NCBI RefSeq assembly: GCF_030691135.1
Contig: NZ_JAUYFA010000076.1
Location: 1-53,576 of the forward strand
Length of the DNA stretch: 53,576 nt
Source of the DNA: Phreatobacter sp.
GTDB taxonomy: Bacteria > Pseudomonadota > Alphaproteobacteria > Rhizobiales > Phreatobacteraceae
Direction: 5' to 3'
Shown piece by piece: positions 50,486 through 53,576 of this stretch. The stretch's first letter is position 1. Each line of letters starts with the position of its first letter. The notes beneath the pieces are model-generated. The model was not told the origin of the DNA. It saw only the letters and a program-made list of their open reading frames with translations, and did no database searches. Both the position numbers and the translations under genes were made by a program.

Positions 50486-50962
50486 TCAGCGGCGGTCGCG
50501 GAAGAAGTCGCGCAGCAGGTCGGCCGCGGCGGTCTCGCTCAATCCCCCATAGACCTCCGGGCGGTGATGGCACGACGGGCTGCCATAGAGCCGGACGCCG
50601 TTCTCGACGGCGCCGCCCTTGATATCGGCAGCGCCGAAATAGAGCCGGCGGATGCGCGCGAAGGAGATCGCGGCGGCGCACATCGGGCAGGGTTCCAGCG
50701 TCACGTAGAGGTCGCAGCCGGGCAGCCGCTCGGAGCCGAGCGCCGTACAGGCGAGGCGGATCGCCAGGATCTCGGCATGGGCGGTCGGGTCGCGGTCGGC
50801 GAGCGTGCGATTGCCGGCCCGGGCGATCACGACACCGTCGCGGACGATGACCGCACCGACCGGCACCTCGCCGCGGGCGGCCGCCGCGCGGGCCTCATCG
50901 AGGGCCTCCGCCATGGGGGTCGGGGCCGCTTCTGGCTGCTGCGAATCACCGGCTCTCGCCAT
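50486..50962 (-). CDS. tadA: tRNA-specific adenosine deaminase TadA
   Basis: TadA deaminates adenosine 34 to inosine in tRNA-Arg(ACG). The 158-residue enzyme has the zinc cytidine-deaminase motif HAE (H62-E64 in TAHAEILAIR) and PCPMC (C92, C95 in LEPCPMCAAAISFARI), with H62, C92 and C95 as zinc ligands and E64 as proton shuttle. It also has GAADIKGGAVENGVRL, usual for TadA. The start is the ATG at 50962 or the one at 50914. It is divergent from the pseudouridine synthase gene and convergent with fbpB. Confidence 0.93.
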   Translation of the reverse strand: MARAGDSQQPEAAPTPMAEALDEARAAAARGEVPVGAVIVRDGVVIARAGNRTLADRDPTAHAEILAIRLACTALGSERLPGCDLYVTLEPCPMCAAAISFARIRRLYFGAADIKGGAVENGVRLYGSPSCHHRPEVYGGLSETAAADLLRDFFRDRR

Positions 50963-51057
50963 TTCGCACCGTTCGTGCTAAAGGCCCGCGTTCCTGCCGG
51001 GGCACCCGGCCGCGCACGCCGGATGGCGCCGCGACAACCCGATCTCACGAGAACCCC

Positions 51058-53576
51058 ATGCCCCGCAAGCGCGACGATGACCGTCCGGCCCCCGGCCGGA
51101 CGCGGAAAACTGATTCGAAAGCCTCCCCGAAGACCGCCGAGACCAAGCCCGCATCCGCCAAGAAGGCCGTCAAGGCCGCGGCAGGCGCGCTGGATGCAGC
51201 AGCATCCGTGAAGGTCCCCGCTGCCAAGGCGACGGCGCCGAAGGTTGCGAAGACCTCGAAGGCCATGCCGGCGAAGGCCGCCGAGGCCGTGACCGTTGCC
51301 GCCGCCAAGTCGGCGAAGACCAAGGCCGTGGCAGCGAAAACCGCCAAGCCGGCAGTCGAAGCGGCTCCTGCCGTGACGGCCGCCAAGGCGTCGACGCCCG
51401 AGGCGAAGAAGGCCAAGGTGACGAAGGAAACGGTCAAGAAGGCCAAGGTCACCGTGAAAGAGGCATCCGTGACGATCCCGGCGGCGCCGGCGGCAGCAAA
51501 GCCCGCCGAGGCGCCCAAGGCCAAGACGGCGACCGCCAAGACGGCGACCGCCAAGACGGTGGCCGCAAAAACGACCAAGGCCAAGGCGCCGAAGGCCGAG
51601 ACCGCCGAGATCGCTGCGGCCGCTCCGGTGGAGCCCGCCGCCGTCGCGTCCGTGATGGAAGCCGAGCCGGCCGCCGCGAAGCCGGCCAAGGCCGGCAAGG
51701 CCGCCCGCAAGGCCAAGACGCCGCGCGAGGAGAGCTACGATCCCATCGATCTCGACCTCGACCTCTCCGACGACGCGCCGGCCTTTCTCGAGGACATCGA
51801 CGAGGATCCGGTGGTGAAGGCTCTCGCCCGCGAGGCGGGGATCGAGAAGAAGCCGCGCGGCGAGCGGTCGCGCGACGACCGTCCGCAGCGCACGTTCAGC
51901 GAGGACCGCGGCCAGCGTGACCGCAACACCGTGCCGCGCGAGCGCGACCGCTCGTTCGAGCCGGTCAATCGCGGCGAGGAACGGATTGCCCGGGTGCTCG
52001 CCCGCGCCGGCCTGTGCTCGCGTCGCGAGGCCGAGGAGTGGATCGAGGCGGGGCGCGTCAGCGTCAACGGCAAGGTGCTGACCTCGCCGGCCATGAACGT
52101 CACCGAGCGCGACGTGGTGCTGGTCGACGGCGAAAAGCTGCCCGAGCGCGAGCGCACGCGGCTGTGGCTCTACCACAAGCCCGCCGGCCTGGTGACCACC
52201 AACAGCGACCCGGAGGGGCGCCCGACCATCTTCGACCGCCTGCCTGACGACCTGCCGCGGGTGGTGACCGTGGGACGCCTCGACATCAACACCGAGGGCC
52301 TCCTGCTGCTGACCAATGACGGCGGCCTCGCCCGCGTCCTCGCGCTGCCCGCCACGGGCTGGCTGCGGCGCTACCGGGTGCGCGCCCATGGCAGCGTCGA
52401 TCAGGCCACGCTCGACCGCCTGCGCCAGGGCATCGAAGTGGACGGCATCGAATACGGGCCGATCGAGGCGGAACTCGACCGCGTGCAGGGCGCCAACAGT
52501 TGGCTCACCCTGTCGCTGCGCGAGGGCAAGAACCGCGAGGTGAAGAACGTCCTCGGTGCCATCGGTCTCGACGTGAACCGCCTCATCCGCGTCTCCTTCG
52601 GCCCCTTCCAGCTCGGCGAGCTGCCCGAGGGCGAGGTCGACGAGATCAGGACCCGCGTGCTTCGCGACCAGCTCGGCGACGAGCTGTCGGAACTCGCCGG
52701 CGTCGAATTCGACCGACCGGTCTTCGAGATGGTGGGCGCCCGCGACGACCGCTCCGCCCGCAAGGGCCGTCCCGAAGCACGCCCCGACCGCGACGCCCGC
52801 CCGGCCCGCTTCGAGCCGCGCGGCGAACGCCCGGTCCGCAGCGAGCGTCCCGCCCGGTTCGGCGACCGCGACGAGCGTCCCGCCCGTTCCGGCCGCGACC
52901 GCGACGAGGGCGACAGGGGCGCGTCCAAGACCCCGGAGCACCGGTTCGGCAACCGTCCGCGCGTCTGGCGCGACGGCGAGGCGACCGATTTCGGACCGCG
53001 CAACAAGGCGCGCCCGGCCTTCAAGGGCACCCGGACGGCCGAGGAGGACGGCGCGCGCGACTTCAAGCGCGGTGCGCCGGTGACCGATTCGCGTGGCCGA
53101 CGCGTCCGCGTCGAGAAGATGGGCGGCGACGAACCGGCCGCCGCGCGGCAGGAGCGTTTCGACAACCGCCAGGCCCGCCAGGCCGAGGATGCCGGCGATC
53201 GTCCGTTCCGCAGCCGCGACGGCGACGCGCCGCGCGGTGACTTCAAACCCCGCGGCGAGTTCAAGCCGCGTGGCGAGTTCAAGCCCCGTGGCGAGTTCCA
53301 GCCGCGTGGCGACCGCCCGTTCCGCGACCGTGACGGCGATGCCCCGCGCGGCGAGTTCAAGCCCCGCGGAGAGTTCAAGCCCCGCGGAGAGCGCCCGTTC
53401 CGGGATCGGGACGGCGATGCCCCGCGTGGCGAGTTCAAGCCGCGCGGCGAGTTCAAGCCGCGTGGTGACCGGCCGTTCCGGGATCGTGACGGCGACGCTC
53501 CGCGTGGTGACTTCAAACCGCGCGGCGAGTTCAAGCCGCGTGGCGACCGCCCGTTCCGCGACCGTGACGGCGACGC
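51058..53576 (+). CDS. RsuA/RluB-family pseudouridine synthase with long N- and C-terminal extensions, 3' end outside window
   Basis: The enzyme makes pseudouridine in rRNA, probably RluB at 23S position 2605 in E. coli numbering. Residues about 1-225 are a Lys/Ala/Pro-rich, histone-H1-like tail, with repeats such as KTATAKTATAKT; then an S4 RNA-binding domain (near 306-365, ERIARVLARAGLCSRREAEE) and the catalytic domain with Asp in VGRLDINTEGLLLLTNDG (near 404-420) and GKNREVKNVLGAIGL. Beyond residue 560 it is Arg/Asp/Gly/Pro-rich. The last visible part is built of 78-bp tandem repeats, and the frame runs off the right edge with no stop. The ATG at 51058 is the only plausible start. It is at least 839 codons, several times the roughly 290 residues of E. 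coli RluB. Confidence 0.9.
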   Translation, partial: MPRKRDDDRPAPGRTRKTDSKASPKTAETKPASAKKAVKAAAGALDAAASVKVPAAKATAPKVAKTSKAMPAKAAEAVTVAAAKSAKTKAVAAKTAKPAVEAAPAVTAAKASTPEAKKAKVTKETVKKAKVTVKEASVTIPAAPAAAKPAEAPKAKTATAKTATAKTVAAKTTKAKAPKAETAEIAAAAPVEPAAVASVMEAEPAAAKPAKAGKAARKAKTPREESYDPIDLDLDLSDDAPAFLEDIDEDPVVKALAREAGIEKKPRGERSRDDRPQRTFSEDRGQRDRNTVPRERDRSFEPVNRGEERIARVLARAGLCSRREAEEWIEAGRVSVNGKVLTSPAMNVTERDVVLVDGEKLPERERTRLWLYHKPAGLVTTNSDPEGRPTIFDRLPDDLPRVVTVGRLDINTEGLLLLTNDGGLARVLALPATGWLRRYRVRAHGSVDQATLDRLRQGIEVDGIEYGPIEAELDRVQGANSWLTLSLREGKNREVKNVLGAIGLDVNRLIRVSFGPFQLGELPEGEVDEIRTRVLRDQLGDELSELAGVEFDRPVFEMVGARDDRSARKGRPEARPDRDARPARFEPRGERPVRSERPARFGDRDERPARSGRDRDEGDRGASKTPEHRFGNRPRVWRDGEATDFGPRNKARPAFKGTRTAEEDGARDFKRGAPVTDSRGRRVRVEKMGGDEPAAARQERFDNRQARQAEDAGDRPFRSRDGDAPRGDFKPRGEFKPRGEFKPRGEFQPRGDRPFRDRDGDAPRGEFKPRGEFKPRGERPFRDRDGDAPRGEFKPRGEFKPRGDRPFRDRDGDAPRGDFKPRGEFKPRGDRPFRDRDGD
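53238..53576 (+). repeat. In-frame tandem repeats in the pseudouridine synthase gene (78 bp and 18 bp units)
   Basis: A 78-bp unit starts at 53311, 53389, 53467 and 53545 and encodes 26 residues beginning (D/E)RPFRDRDGDAPRG, then two copies of EFKPRG-like hexapeptides. Before it, at about 53238-53309, an 18-bp unit encoding GEFKPR/GEFQPR repeats about four times. Units differ mostly at third positions. The last copy is cut by the window edge. Replication or assembly slippage here is likely. Confidence 0.92.

Noticed and set aside
50827-52941. 704-codon minus-strand frame opposite the pseudouridine synthase
   Set aside because: It is low-complexity sequence mirrored from the Lys/Ala-rich tail and the S4 domain; no family signature.
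53238-53576. Tandem repeats as a CRISPR array
   Set aside because: The units are contiguous, in frame with the gene and without unique spacers; no cas genes are present.

Overview
The window comes from a high-G+C alphaproteobacterium, most likely of the order Hyphomicrobiales (Rhizobiales). The best evidence is a circularly permuted two-piece tmRNA gene, a classical dcw cluster with meso-DAP-type MurE, a cysteine-free L31, the SspB / DUF4169 / ribbon-helix-helix neighbourhood and a strong G+C bias. I cannot fix the genus from the sequence alone. It looks like ordinary chromosome: no integrase, transposase, phage gene, CRISPR array, tRNA or rRNA was found.

Region 1 (1-13.8 kb, minus strand) is the division and cell-wall cluster, transcribed rsmH-ftsL-ftsI-murE-murF-mraY-murD-ftsW-murG-murC-murB, with murB running off the left edge. 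mraZ is missing from its usual place before rsmH. Two large composite inverted repeats sit in the murC/murG and ftsW/murD gaps. CtrA-like motifs (TCAA-N7-TTAAC) lie upstream of ftsW and rsmH. Region 2 (14-20 kb) holds envelope and housekeeping genes: an HdeD-like membrane protein, an AmpD-like amidase overlapping a TerB/J-domain protein, a DUF4337 protein, a small cupin, an acetyltransferase overlapping an M16 peptidase, and an outer-membrane beta-barrel. A 0.5 kb repeat-rich gap follows.

Region 3 (20.7-31.3 kb) carries an amidase and a Bug-type binding protein, a class III aminotransferase, a MotA-like/MotB-like non-flagellar stator pair with an overlapping acetyltransferase, an MsbA-like ABC exporter, and rpmE with a near-consensus promoter and a textbook terminator. 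Region 4 (31.3-40.8 kb) holds an Omp19/Inh-like lipoprotein, sdhB interrupted by one in-frame amber codon, a DUF2065 protein with hflC and hflK, folA-thyA, a DUF2853 protein, a YHS protein, tctBA, and a small RHH/DUF4169 pair.

Region 5 (41-53.6 kb) has sspB directly downstream of ssrA. The tmRNA tags stalled proteins and SspB delivers tagged proteins to ClpXP, so the two genes serve one quality-control pathway. It continues with a 1204-residue AsmA protein, an extensin-like protein, cysQ, an Fbp-type ferric iron ABC transporter (binding protein and permease), tadA, and a large pseudouridine synthase with low-complexity tails. That gene runs off the right edge inside 78-bp tandem repeats.

Most genes are core functions. 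The points most worth a second look are the sdhB amber codon and the isolation of sdhB from sdhA, the ssrA-sspB adjacency, the three CtrA-like boxes, the composite repeat family, and the stator pair. I did not find a clearly new multi-gene system; the stator pair is the nearest candidate.
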